The translations under genes and the position numbers were made by a program. The notes below the pieces were generated by a model, which was not told where the DNA came from, searched no databases, and saw only the letters and a list, made by a program, of their open reading frames with translations. From UBA4810 sp002479215 (GTDB lineage Bacteria; Desulfobacterota; Syntrophia; Syntrophales; Smithellaceae), in the NCBI GenBank assembly GCA_049514435.1, contig JBEKVB010000009.1, positions 46,958-110,957 of the forward strand: a DNA stretch of 64,000 nucleotides, written 5' to 3'. Positions 17,540 to 25,797 of the stretch are shown here, in pieces (the stretch's first letter is position 1; each line of letters opens with the position of its first letter).

Positions 17540-18373
17540 TCAATCCTTAAATTTTCCCGCTAAAGAGCGGATTTGTACCAAAGCATCTTCCATTTCGACA
17601 ATATCTGTGCGCACGGGGAGGCCTGATTCTTTGAGTTTAATTAACAGCTCGGTAATCGGAGGCAATTGCATTCCTATTTGCTTCAGCATTCCGAATTTAG
17701 CGAAGATTTCCCGCGGAGTACCGTCAAGGTAAACGCGGCCTTCATTCATGACTACAATTCTCTGCGTGAGAGCCGCTTCCGCCATGTTATGTGTAATATG
17801 AATTATCCCCACACCCTCACTGTGAAGTTTGTCAATAATCTTCAGGACTCGAGTGCTTGCGGCAGGATCAAGAAAAGCAGTCGGTTCATCAAGCGCGATG
17901 TAACGCGGCTGCATGGCCAAAACACCCGCAATCGCCACCAACCTTTTTTCACCGCCGGATAGGTTTTCGATGTTGCGGACGACAAGCTCTGATATACCTA
18001 CTCTTCCCAACGCTTCAACAACCCTCTTTTTAATTTCCACCGTCGGCAGGCGTAAATTTTCCGGACCGAAAGCTACATCTTCTTCCACTGTCATACCGAC
18101 TATTTGATTATCTGGATTTTGAAAAACCATCCCCACCAGTGATCTGATGTCCGCTTGATGTTTTGGCTCGTTTGTATCGTGTCCGCCTACTGTGACTTTG
18201 CCGCTTGTAGGTAAAAGCAAGGCGTTAAAATGTCGAATAAGCGTGGTTTTGCCGCAACCGTTCGGGCCGATTAAAGCTAGGTGTTCGCCGTCTCTTATTT
18301 GCAGAGAAACACCGCGCAAAGCCTCAATTCCTTCCGGTTCATATTTATAATAGACGTTTTCTAATAGTATCAC
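17540..18373 (-). CDS. bioM: ECF transporter ATPase (BioM/EcfA)
   Basis: A 277-residue ABC ATPase with Walker A GPNGCGKTT, Q-loop VFQNPDNQIVG (the D-N-Q form typical of ECF ATPases), signature LSGGEKRLVAIAG, Walker B YIALDEPTAFLDP and an ITHN switch His. It supplies energy for the BioYMN biotin transporter. It is separated from bioY by 10 bases and from ecfT by a few bases, so the three form an operon. A single ATPase gene points to a dedicated biotin system. Confidence 0.9.
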   Translation of the reverse strand: MILLENVYYKYEPEGIEALRGVSLQIRDGEHLALIGPNGCGKTTLIRHFNALLLPTSGKVTVGGHDTNEPKHQADIRSLVGMVFQNPDNQIVGMTVEEDVAFGPENLRLPTVEIKKRVVEALGRVGISELVVRNIENLSGGEKRLVAIAGVLAMQPRYIALDEPTAFLDPAASTRVLKIIDKLHSEGVGIIHITHNMAEAALTQRIVVMNEGRVYLDGTPREIFAKFGMLKQIGMQLPPITELLIKLKESGLPVRTDIVEMEDALVQIRSLAGKFKD

Positions 18374-18383
18374 TTAATAAATC

Positions 18384-18920
18384 CTAAACTTTAATACGTC
18401 CCTTGAGCCGCGAGCTGATAATAGCGGCAAGCAAAATTTTTATTATATCCCCCGGAATAAACGGCAGTACACCGACAGCCAGCACCTGGGGAAAGCTTAT
18501 CTTAGCCACCAAAGAAAGCTGAAGGCTCCCCAAAAAATAGATTATCAACATTCCGATAAACATGGAAAAGATATTCCAGGAAATACCCGCGCTTTTTTTC
18601 ATTTGATTTATCATCCCAATGACAAAAGCCGCTATAATAAAGCCCAGCAAATAACCGCCGGTGGGGCCGAAAATAACGCCCAATCCAGCTTTCCCCCCCT
18701 CAAAAACAGGTATCCCGACTATTCCCAGCATCACATAAATAAATTGGCTTAAAGCTCCCAGCGATCCACCCAAAAGCACAGCCGCAATATTTAAGAAAAA
18801 TGTTTGCGCGGTGATTGGCACAGGCGTCAGAGGAATAACTATAAAAGCCCCCGCCGCAGTGAGCGCTCCGAAAAGCGCCGCGTAAACCAAACCTTTAATC
18901 GATGCTTTGTCAGCAGCCAT
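18384..18920 (-). CDS. bioY: Biotin transporter S component BioY
   Basis: A 178-residue membrane protein with about six hydrophobic segments. The BioY signatures TPVPITAQTFFLN, GALSQFIYVMLGIVGIPVF and GVIFGPTGGYLLGF are present. BioY binds biotin with high affinity. The gene lies 52 bases downstream of the BtuB-like receptor, whose transcript carries a cobalamin riboswitch, so biotin uptake may be partly under B12 control unless a promoter sits in that short gap. Confidence 0.93.
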   Translation of the reverse strand: MAADKASIKGLVYAALFGALTAAGAFIVIPLTPVPITAQTFFLNIAAVLLGGSLGALSQFIYVMLGIVGIPVFEGGKAGLGVIFGPTGGYLLGFIIAAFVIGMINQMKKSAGISWNIFSMFIGMLIIYFLGSLQLSLVAKISFPQVLAVGVLPFIPGDIIKILLAAIISSRLKGRIKV

Positions 18921-18972
18921 ATATTTCTCTACCTTTACTAATCAATATATTTAAAACGTGACTCGTGCAACC

Positions 18973-21048
18973 TTAAAACTCAAAAGAAAGTCCTCCCTTA
19001 AACGCGATCCCCGGCATGGGATAATAAGTATTAGGAGCCCCTGCTCCATATGCCGGAACATTATACGAACCCAATGACGCATAATTTACATTTCCAAGAT
19101 TTTCCACTCCGAAGAAAGCCGTCATGTGGATTTTCCCAAAAGATGGCTTGTATGAAAGATAAAGATTGATGAGAGTGTAGCTATCTAACTTTTCACCAGT
19201 GTTATCGTAGTCCTGGGATAGAAAGCAATCCCCCACATAGCGTACTTCAGGACGTAACATCAGATTATAAGGTAAATAAATCTCCAAGCCTACATTTGCC
19301 ATCCAGTTGGGTACGAGCCACAGCTCCTTGTTATTGTAAGCTCCATCCGTATAAGTGGCTTTATGATATGTAAAATTACCATACAGCCGGGCGTATTTTT
19401 CCCATAAGTAGGAAAGGGAAATTTCGGCGCCGTCATGTCGCGTTTTCCCAAGATTTTGATTTTCACCTTCCCCTGGTCCAGTAGAAACCCACTGGATTTC
19501 ATCTTCCATGTCCATACGAAAAATGGTCAGGCCTATTTTCAGGTTATTCAGCGGATAGAATTCAGTGCCTACTTCAGCACTCTTACCTTTTTCTTGTTTC
19601 AGGTTGATATTAAAAGGGGTGCCTTCATTAAAGCCATTAAAAGAGGCGACTTCATCGAGAAAAGGAATGCGGTAAACAGTCGCGTACTTCGCATATACTT
19701 TTGACTTATTTCCCCAAAGCCAGGTCAGCCCCGCTTCATAAGCTTCGGCATTATAAATATTTTCCGTATTTGGAAAACTGTTGCTGGGTGTGAAAAAATC
19801 TGTATTGGAACCGCTGATTTCTGCCCGTTCGTACCGGTAACCGCCGCTAAGAATGAGGTTCTTTAATAGGCTGAATTCATCGCGGATATAATATCCGAGG
19901 CTGTCTCTTTCAAGATTGGCCGTGCTTGTATTTACGGTTCTTTCCCGATCGGGATAGAAATCCTTCGTGTAAGGTTCATAATAATAATCCACCCCGACAA
20001 TGACTTTATTTTGAAATCCGAAGATTTCTTTGGCCAGAATATATTTCGGTGTAATGCCATATGCGTTGGCGTTGACATCGGAATAGGAAGACCATGAGGC
20101 CATATTCGTTTGATTATATTTATTACCATACAGAAAATTGATTTCCAGCTGCCCCCATGAGCCCCAGAAAGATTTAATGCCGAGATTGATGTTGGTATAT
20201 TTATCCCTGCCATCGTCATCGGGCGTTGCGGTACTATACAATGCCGGTGGATAATTCTGGTATTGCCGCGGGTTCTGCTCCATCTGCTGTTTCGTCAGGG
20301 CACCCGGCAATTGATAATCTGCTCTATTAAATGAGACACCCAGCGAAACATTCAATAAGTCATTGGCGGAATATCCCAAATCAAAGCCGCCACCCTGAGC
20401 GGAATATTTCGAACGCTCCCGATAACCGAAGTTAAAGTTGTTTTCTCCATTCAAAGCGTAAGTCCATTTGCCTGTGGCGCCGGTTACACCAGCCCTTTCG
20501 TCGTTGAGACCATAACTCCCCATAAGAACAGACGCGTTGAATTTCGGTTCACCCTTCCCTTTCTTGGTGATGATGTTAATCACGCCGCCGATAGCGGCAT
20601 CGCCATAAAGGACACTACCCGGTCCCCGGACGACCTCGATTCTTTCTATGGTGTCGAGCGGTATCTCCAGCCAGTTGATCGAAGCCATGTCCGTTCGGTT
20701 TAAACGGCGGCCATCCAGCAAGATCAGTGTTTTCCCAAAAGGATTATCACCCCCGATACCGCGCATATCGATGTACGCTTGGCTGGAATTTCCACTGGAA
20801 GTGTGAAATTGAATGCTTTCGAGCTTATCCAGGACTTCTACTACCGTTGTTGCGCCGGACTTACTGATTTCTTCGGCGGTAATGACGGTAACGTTTGCCG
20901 GAACCTTACGGATTTCCTCCTTGTCGCGCGTGGCCGTAACAACAACTTCTTCCATTGTTACAGGCGCATCATCATTTTTACTCTCAGCATGTAGTGGTGA
21001 AAAACTAACCAAAGAAAACAACAGAACTAAAACAAAGACCTTTTTCAT
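18973..21048 (-). CDS. btuB: TonB-dependent receptor, BtuB-like (corrinoid uptake)
   Basis: About 691 residues. The signal peptide (MKKVFVLVLLFSLVSFS to LHAES) is followed by a TonB-box-like MEEVVVTATR, a plug domain (VITAEEISKSGATTVVEVLD, VEVVRGPGSVLYGDAAIGGV) and a C-terminal 22-strand-type barrel ending in phenylalanine. The ATG at 21048 has AGGAGAAG just upstream and a proper signal peptide, so the longer upstream frame is rejected. The cobalamin riboswitch in its leader and BtuCD-like genes just upstream mark the substrate as vitamin B12 or another corrinoid. Confidence 0.88.
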   Translation of the reverse strand: MKKVFVLVLLFSLVSFSPLHAESKNDDAPVTMEEVVVTATRDKEEIRKVPANVTVITAEEISKSGATTVVEVLDKLESIQFHTSSGNSSQAYIDMRGIGGDNPFGKTLILLDGRRLNRTDMASINWLEIPLDTIERIEVVRGPGSVLYGDAAIGGVINIITKKGKGEPKFNASVLMGSYGLNDERAGVTGATGKWTYALNGENNFNFGYRERSKYSAQGGGFDLGYSANDLLNVSLGVSFNRADYQLPGALTKQQMEQNPRQYQNYPPALYSTATPDDDGRDKYTNINLGIKSFWGSWGQLEINFLYGNKYNQTNMASWSSYSDVNANAYGITPKYILAKEIFGFQNKVIVGVDYYYEPYTKDFYPDRERTVNTSTANLERDSLGYYIRDEFSLLKNLILSGGYRYERAEISGSNTDFFTPSNSFPNTENIYNAEAYEAGLTWLWGNKSKVYAKYATVYRIPFLDEVASFNGFNEGTPFNINLKQEKGKSAEVGTEFYPLNNLKIGLTIFRMDMEDEIQWVSTGPGEGENQNLGKTRHDGAEISLSYLWEKYARLYGNFTYHKATYTDGAYNNKELWLVPNWMANVGLEIYLPYNLMLRPEVRYVGDCFLSQDYDNTGEKLDSYTLINLYLSYKPSFGKIHMTAFFGVENLGNVNYASLGSYNVPAYGAGAPNTYYPMPGIAFKGGLSFEF

Positions 21049-21084
21049 GGGACTTCTCCTTTCCCCCTCGGGATTAAAGTAAGT

Positions 21085-21235
21085 TGGACTCCCATAAAGT
21101 TTCCTGGCTTGCGGCTCCCTACTCTCCACTCCTTCCCGATACCAAAGCATCAGTGGTTTGATGTGGGTTTCGTTCCGCTTACAGTTGCGGGGCAGCGCCG
21201 GACTTCAACCGGCTTCCTTTATTTGGCAGTCTCAC
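21085..21235 (-). ncRNA. Cobalamin riboswitch (AdoCbl-type leader)
   Basis: Read on the minus strand, the leader contains GGAAGCCGGTTGAAGTCCGG followed by a CTGCCCCGCAACTGTAAGCG core, and ends with a B12-box-like AGCCAGGAAACTTTA. These are the conserved blocks of cobalamin riboswitches, in the right order, about 40 bases before the btuB ribosome binding site. The exact 5' boundary is uncertain by ~20 bases. It would lower btuB expression when cobalamin is abundant. Confidence 0.9.
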
Positions 21236-21287
21236 GCCAATTCCTTTCTTCGGCTAATTTTGTTGGCTACGCCGTCGGCTTCCTCGA

Positions 21288-21302
21288 CGTATTAGTAATA
21301 CG
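21288..21302. repeat. Perfect palindrome CGTATTA-G-TAATACG upstream of the riboswitch
   Basis: A 15-bp perfect palindrome flanked by imperfect outer pairing GGCTTCC/GGAGCC, lying between the ABC ATPase stop and the riboswitch. It may be part of a dispersed structured repeat, an ATPase-gene terminator, or an operator. Confidence 0.35.
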
Positions 21303-21358
21303 CCTGTGGAGCCTCCACCTTGCCGCCTCATTATCCTTTGAAAGTGAAATGGCTCTAT

Positions 21359-22135
21359 CTAGGTCAACAACGTCATTCTGGGCAATCCGCTTTGCGGATT
21401 TTTATCTATCAGAACACCGACGTCGTAAACCTCCTTTATGTTCGCCGCGGTAATAACTTCCGCGGGTTTTCCTATAGCATAAATTTCCCCGGAGTAAAGC
21501 AAAATTATCCGGTCAGCATTTTGCGCGGCCAGATTGATGTCGTGGGTAACAAAAATTACCGTGAGTTGTTGAGCTGTGTTTAATTGCCTCAACAAAGTTA
21601 GAAACTGAAGTTGATGTTTCAGGTCTAAAAAAACGGTACTTTCATCCAGAAGCAGAACTTTCGGCTCTTGAGCCAGGGCGCGGGCAATCAAGACGCGCTG
21701 GCGCTCCCCGGCGCTAAGCTCATCGAAACGGCGGGTGGCAAAAGCCAGGGTATCCGTTTTTTCCATAGCTTCATGAACTATCCGGTAATCTTTTTTATCT
21801 TCAAAACGGTAATTGCTTAAATGTGGAAATCGTCCCATAAGCACAATCTCTTCCGCATAAAACGGAAAAATTACGGAAGTCTCCTGCGGCACGATAGCTA
21901 CTTTTCTGGCAATTTCTTGCCGAGACCATTGTCCGGTATCTTTACCGTCAACAAGCATTTGCCCGGAATTGGGAAAGAGTGTGCCGTTAATAATTTTCAA
22001 AAGAGTTGTTTTACCGGAACCATTAGGGCCGATAATTGCCACAATTTGCGCCTCATCGATGGCAAAAGAAACATCTTCCATAACCGGTTTTGCGGCGTAA
22101 CTGAAACTAATGTTTTCGGCATTGATTATAGGCAT
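21359..22135 (-). CDS. ABC transporter ATPase, FecE/BtuD-like
   Basis: A 258-residue ABC ATPase with Walker A GPNGSGKTT, Q-loop VPQETSVIFPF, signature LSAGERQRVLIARAL and Walker B VLLLDESTVFLDL (Ser in place of the usual Pro). The ATG at 22135, two bases after the permease stop, gives the family-typical start MPIINAENISF; the longer frame upstream is overlap with the permease gene. With the FecCD permease it forms a siderophore/B12-class importer. The adjoining riboswitch-controlled btuB makes corrinoid the likely cargo. No periplasmic binding protein gene is seen here. Confidence 0.88.
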   Translation of the reverse strand: MPIINAENISFSYAAKPVMEDVSFAIDEAQIVAIIGPNGSGKTTLLKIINGTLFPNSGQMLVDGKDTGQWSRQEIARKVAIVPQETSVIFPFYAEEIVLMGRFPHLSNYRFEDKKDYRIVHEAMEKTDTLAFATRRFDELSAGERQRVLIARALAQEPKVLLLDESTVFLDLKHQLQFLTLLRQLNTAQQLTVIFVTHDINLAAQNADRIILLYSGEIYAIGKPAEVITAANIKEVYDVGVLIDKNPQSGLPRMTLLT

Positions 22136-22137
22136 GG

Positions 22138-23142
22138 CTAAGGAGCCTTCCTTTTTAGAAGAAAAATGAAGTAAGGCGCGCCGCAGAGCGCCGTGATAAC
22201 CCCGACAGGCAGTTCGGCCGGCGTTAAAACTACTCTGGCCAGAGTATCGGCAACAACCAAGAAGCAAGCGCCAAAGAGAGCGGCAGCCGGTAACAGCAAG
22301 CGGTGATCGGAACCGAAAACAAGGCGCATCAGGTGCGGCACCATAATGCCGACAAAGCCGATAATGCCGGCCAAGGATACAGCCACAGCGGTAATAAGAG
22401 AAGTTACAATCAACAGCCATTGTTTTGTGCGCTCTACGTTGACGCCTAAGTGCAGAGCCGTTTCTTCACCTTGCACAAGTAAGTTCAGTTTGCGCGCCTG
22501 CGCGTAAAGAAACACAAAACCGGCAATAAGGCAGAAAGCGGTCAAAGAAATTTCCTCCATGGAAGCCCTTGATAGATCGCCCATCAGCCAAAAAGTGATG
22601 CTGTGCAACTCCATACTATTAACAACAGAGAGGAAAAAGAGAATGGCCGCAGAAAAAAAGGCGTTCACAACAACACCGGAGAGTAAAAGCGAATTATCCA
22701 AAAGAGGGCCTCTGGTTCCTCCGGCCACAACAAACACCAAAAAAACCGTGGCCAGCGCTCCTAAGAAAGCCAAAAGCGGTATTCCTAAATAAAAAGAACC
22801 CGCGCCGGTAACTATTCCCACAATCGCCCCCAGTGCCGAGCCGCCCGATATGCCCAGCACGTAGGGATCAGCCAGCGGATTACGCAGCAATGCTTGGAAA
22901 ATAACGCCACCTAAGGAAAGGGACGCGCCGACAATTCCCGCAAAAATAATCCGCGGCAGGCGCACCGAAAATATAATTAATTCCTCCTGAGAAGTTATGG
23001 CGAAATTCCCCTTAAGCGCCTTGGCCAGATAGCGCAATACATGATCAAAATCGATATGGACACTGCCGACACAAAGGGAAACAGCACCGATGACCAAAAA
23101 GACTATAGTCATCAGGGCGCTGATTTGCAGTACTCGTGACAA
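22138..23142 (-). CDS. FecCD/BtuC-family ABC permease
   Basis: A 334-residue polytopic membrane protein of the FecCD (BtuC) family. Signature segments: RLPRIIFAGIVGASLSLGGV, RNPLADPYVLGISGGSALGA, and GIIGFVGIMVPHLMRLVFG, where the permease contacts the ATPase. It imports corrinoids, siderophores or heme. The start is uncertain: the TTG at 23142 has no ribosome binding site at normal distance, an AGGAGG lies ~26 bases upstream, and an in-frame ATG lies ten codons downstream. The permease stop is two bases from the ATPase start. Confidence 0.88.
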   Translation of the reverse strand: MSRVLQISALMTIVFLVIGAVSLCVGSVHIDFDHVLRYLAKALKGNFAITSQEELIIFSVRLPRIIFAGIVGASLSLGGVIFQALLRNPLADPYVLGISGGSALGAIVGIVTGAGSFYLGIPLLAFLGALATVFLVFVVAGGTRGPLLDNSLLLSGVVVNAFFSAAILFFLSVVNSMELHSITFWLMGDLSRASMEEISLTAFCLIAGFVFLYAQARKLNLLVQGEETALHLGVNVERTKQWLLIVTSLITAVAVSLAGIIGFVGIMVPHLMRLVFGSDHRLLLPAAALFGACFLVVADTLARVVLTPAELPVGVITALCGAPYFIFLLKRKAP

Positions 23143-23217
23143 GGTTACGCGGCGGTAGATAGGCGGCTTCCTCCTCTGTTATCTTTATGTTTAACGGAGA
23201 TTTGCATATTAAATTCT

Positions 23218-23541
23218 CTACTTCAATATGTTTTCCAAATATTTAATGTGCTTTTCATAAACCCGGGCTTCCTGTGCATATCTTTGATAATTTTCTAAAT
23301 CTCGTAACAGTTCCTCTACTTTATTATCGGGAATATGCTTATTTATATTCTTGCCATTATCTCTGTATTTTAGATAGCAATAAGAATACACAGTTTTCTT
23401 ATATTTTTTTTCCCTGATATGCACGGACCCCTTCGGAAGTTTTTCGAGAATGGACAAAAGAGACTTAAGCGAACTCTTATTTCTTTCGAGTTCTTTCTTG
23501 AGCATTCCTTCTATCAATCTATCTTTTTCCACCACATTCAT
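23218..23541 (-). CDS. Small hypothetical protein (107 residues), DUF6788-like
   Basis: A lysine-rich 107-residue protein: an N-terminal helix (IEGMLKKELERNKSSLKSLL), then PKGSVHIREKKYKKTVYSYC and YLKYRDNGKNINKHIP, a beta pattern like small accessory proteins that repeat 'G-S-x-x-x-R..K.Y.Y..YR..GK', then a C-terminal helix. It reminds me of DUF6788; this is from memory of the pattern only. An inverted repeat spans its promoter and start codon (see the regulatory entry). Function unknown; likely an accessory gene. Confidence 0.55.
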   Translation of the reverse strand: MNVVEKDRLIEGMLKKELERNKSSLKSLLSILEKLPKGSVHIREKKYKKTVYSYCYLKYRDNGKNINKHIPDNKVEELLRDLENYQRYAQEARVYEKHIKYLENILK

Positions 23542-23576
23542 GCCTGTAATATACTATATGTGGTGGAAAGATGCAA
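23524..23576 (-). promoter_or_regulatory. Promoter with an inverted repeat spanning spacer and start codon
   Basis: On the minus strand TTGCAT (23576-23571) and TATATT (23553-23548) are 17 bases apart. A perfect 12-bp inverted repeat (TTTCCACCACAT and ATGTGGTGGAAA) has one arm in the promoter spacer and the other in codons 2-7 of the 107-residue gene. It could be an operator for autoregulation, or an RNA hairpin masking the start codon. Confidence 0.4.
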
Positions 23577-23610
23577 GAGCCATAAGTCAACGATAGGCAT
23601 ACGTATCTGC

Positions 23611-24387
23611 TCAATATTTACCGACAGGGGCAAGATAGATCGTAAATTCCTTTTCGCCGTCAACTCCGAGAAGCTGGTCGCACGCACTCTGATTATAGGC
23701 GGCAATCGCGCAGCATCCCGCATCAATACTCTGGCAGGCTAGATAGAGATTCTGGCAGACATGACCGGCATCAATGGCAATTACTTTGTGCGCGGCGAGA
23801 TCATAGCGCCACTCCATCCGTGCCGGAATCGTCGTCCAGAAAAAGGTCACGGCAGAGGTGGCGATAAAGTTTTGGCCGAAGCAAGCAGCTGCCGCCTTGC
23901 GGCCGATGTTTTCATCAACCGCCAGTCGAGCAAGCTTTTCATCGAATGGCAAATAGCGGTAAAGACCGGCAGGCAGATTTTCAACCCGATTGATAACGAG
24001 ATATGTTTCAAAAGCATGGCGCGCTCCCGCGGAAGGCACGGAACGTAGCGCGGATTCCGGACTCACCAAACAGCGGACACCTTGTGTCGCCCAGAGCAAA
24101 GCAGAGATTTCCTCCAGATTCAATGGATCGGGCTTGTATTGACGCACACTTTCCCGAAAGGCAATCGCTTCACCGACGGGCATTCTCCCTAAACGCGTCA
24201 GCGCTTCTCGACCATTAGGCAAATCAATTCTTGGCACATCGGCAGGACAGGGCTTTTGTAGAGGCGGAGCAGGCAGGTTTTGACTTTGATCTGTTTGCGA
24301 AAAATCAACTTGCTGCCGGATGGTATCCTTCAAAAAGAAACGGTTCGCTTCAAAATGCTTCTTTTGCATTTTATTTTCTCTATTCAT
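23611..24387 (-). CDS. SagB-type nitroreductase-fold oxidoreductase
   Basis: A 258-residue protein of the SagB/ThcOx type. The flavin-binding start RMPVGEAIAFRESVRQY, LLWATQGV, SVPSAGARHAFETYLV, LPAGLYRY and the C-terminal HVCQNLYLACQSIDAGCCAI are typical of SagB-type dehydrogenases. In RiPP clusters these oxidise azolines to azoles, but no cyclodehydratase or precursor gene is visible here; stand-alone members are common and uncharacterised. It overlaps the zinc-ribbon gene by eight bases, so the two are probably co-translated. An alternative start lies at 24369. Confidence 0.82.
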   Translation of the reverse strand: MNRENKMQKKHFEANRFFLKDTIRQQVDFSQTDQSQNLPAPPLQKPCPADVPRIDLPNGREALTRLGRMPVGEAIAFRESVRQYKPDPLNLEEISALLWATQGVRCLVSPESALRSVPSAGARHAFETYLVINRVENLPAGLYRYLPFDEKLARLAVDENIGRKAAAACFGQNFIATSAVTFFWTTIPARMEWRYDLAAHKVIAIDAGHVCQNLYLACQSIDAGCCAIAAYNQSACDQLLGVDGEKEFTIYLAPVGKY

Positions 24388-24754
24388 CAGTCACTTCAAC
24401 TGGTTTCGTAACATCAATAAACTTGTTACGATTCATACTCAGTTTTGAGCCCTTTGACATACTTATTCCTGTTTGCATGTTTTCAAAGATACAGTTCTTA
24501 ATAGTTGCTGCGCTTCTCTCTAGTCTTATCCCGGTGCCACTTGCTTCTTTAGTTATATGATTATTTTCGTAAGCTCCATCGCTATCCCATGATTTTCTTG
24601 AACTGCTAATTATAGGGGAATTGAAGCTACTTATTATACGCTCGGTTGCAAATCCGCAGCTGTTACAGGGCATTGCACCATCACGCGATTTGATTGAACG
24701 CAATACTTCAGTAATCTTTCCACACTTCAAACATTTATATTCATAAAGTGGCAT
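24380..24754 (-). CDS. FmdB-like zinc-ribbon protein with beta-helix-like C-terminus
   Basis: A 124-residue protein. Residues ~1-40 (MPLYEYKCLKCG..PCNSCG) are the FmdB-type zinc ribbon with two CxxC pairs. The C-terminal part (GTGIRLERSAATIKNCIFEN, GISMSKGSKLSMNRNKFI) has the repeated short-strand and Asn pattern of right-handed parallel beta-helix repeats, which is not part of normal FmdB proteins. It overlaps the SagB-like gene and follows the HNH gene by 20 bases. FmdB-like proteins are often regulators or accessory factors; the function here is unknown. Confidence 0.6.
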   Translation of the reverse strand: MPLYEYKCLKCGKITEVLRSIKSRDGAMPCNSCGFATERIISSFNSPIISSSRKSWDSDGAYENNHITKEASGTGIRLERSAATIKNCIFENMQTGISMSKGSKLSMNRNKFIDVTKPVEVTDE

Positions 24755-24774
24755 TAAATAGTCACTCCAATAAT

Positions 24775-25512
24775 TTAAGGTAAACTGAAGACCGCATCCG
24801 CACTTTTCACATATGAGCCTTTCATATCAATCTCGCATCCATTTGCTAATAATCGTATTGTTCCATCCTTTTTAATCAGAATGCCTGTACCTTGAAACGC
24901 CATGTCGAGATACTGAAGTTCTAATCCATGCGGCGGCCTAGCCTCTACTTGAAGCATAACTTTATCCCGTTCTGTGCGCACTACAAATGAGGACCCAGAT
25001 ACTTGCAGATCCCATACGCCTGTGGCGCAAAACCACTCGTTTTGACGAATCTCAAGTTCAATCTTGCCAGTTCTACCAAAGAACTTCGCACTCAACCGTG
25101 GAGGTGCTTTAGGATCCTCTGGTGGCTCAAAAGAAAACCATTCTTCACCATTTCTTTTTCTAACGATGCAACGAATGTCGTTGAAAGAGTTGCTACCGAC
25201 TTTTAATTCAAAGGGTGTTTTGAAATCGAAAGCATCCCTGGAGACACCCCGCACAAAAGTTATCGGCCTTCTACGAGCTTCTAGAACTTTATTTTTTGAC
25301 AAGAATCCTCTTGTTACGCGATCGTGACAAGAGCCGCATAAGAGCGCAATTCTTTCTGGATCATGAGTAATAGCTTCGGAGAATGGGGGATCAATATGCT
25401 CATATTGAGTGATCGCCAAGCCGCAAATAACACATCCAAAGCCACATTGCTGGCGAACTTGACGACGAATCGATTCAGGAATATTTCTGTCTAACCCATG
25501 CTTATTTTTCAT
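24775..25512 (-). CDS. HNH nuclease-like protein with beta-rich C-terminal domain
   Basis: A 245-residue protein. The N-terminal ~70 residues carry an HNH-type zinc core: CGFGCVICG, then YEHIDPPFSEAITHDPERIA and LLCGSCHDRVTRG, with two CxxC pairs and the His of the nuclease. The remaining ~170 residues are beta-rich (WDLQVSGSSFVVRTERDKVM, GTGILIKKDGTIRLLANG), perhaps a recognition domain. It heads a three-gene unit with the zinc-ribbon and SagB-like genes. It could be a restriction or defence nuclease; no methyltransferase lies next to it. Confidence 0.65.
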   Translation of the reverse strand: MKNKHGLDRNIPESIRRQVRQQCGFGCVICGLAITQYEHIDPPFSEAITHDPERIALLCGSCHDRVTRGFLSKNKVLEARRRPITFVRGVSRDAFDFKTPFELKVGSNSFNDIRCIVRKRNGEEWFSFEPPEDPKAPPRLSAKFFGRTGKIELEIRQNEWFCATGVWDLQVSGSSFVVRTERDKVMLQVEARPPHGLELQYLDMAFQGTGILIKKDGTIRLLANGCEIDMKGSYVKSADAVFSLP

Positions 25513-25665
25513 AATAATTAATACACGGACTTCGCTTTTCTCATTTCAACAAAAGCGTAACAAATCTAATTTCTTTGTAAAGAACAATTTGTAAGAAAAT
25601 ACGTATTCAAAAATTACAGAATTTCTTCTGGATTACGGCCTACGAGATTGTATCACAATGTCTGG

Positions 25666-25788
25666 GGGCTGTTCAAAAATGTTCAGATGCAAGGCGCGCA
25701 AAAATCCGAACCGCGAGGCGTATATTTACATACGTTGAGCGGTGCGGTTTGCAGCGCAACACAACAGATGAGCGTTTTTCAACAGCCC
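25666..25788. repeat. MITE-like palindromic element (123 bp)
   Basis: Bounded by perfect 8-bp inverted ends GGGCTGTT (25666-25673) and AACAGCCC (25781-25788), with imperfect pairing continuing inward (TCAAAAATGTTCAGATG against CATCTGTT-type sequence). Internally it has GCGAGGCGTA...TACGTTGAGC pairing. No coding capacity. It sits just downstream of purF in a 285-bp gap. It has the look of a non-autonomous transposable or REP-type repeat. Confidence 0.6.
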
Positions 25789-25797
25789 TTCCGTGTG

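Noticed and set aside
21049..21150. N-terminal extension of the BtuB-like protein
   Set aside because: It runs into the riboswitch, and the ATG at 21048 has a ribosome binding site and a proper signal peptide.
22136..22420. N-terminal extension of the BtuD-like ATPase
   Set aside because: It lies fully within the permease gene in another frame; the family-typical start is at 22135.
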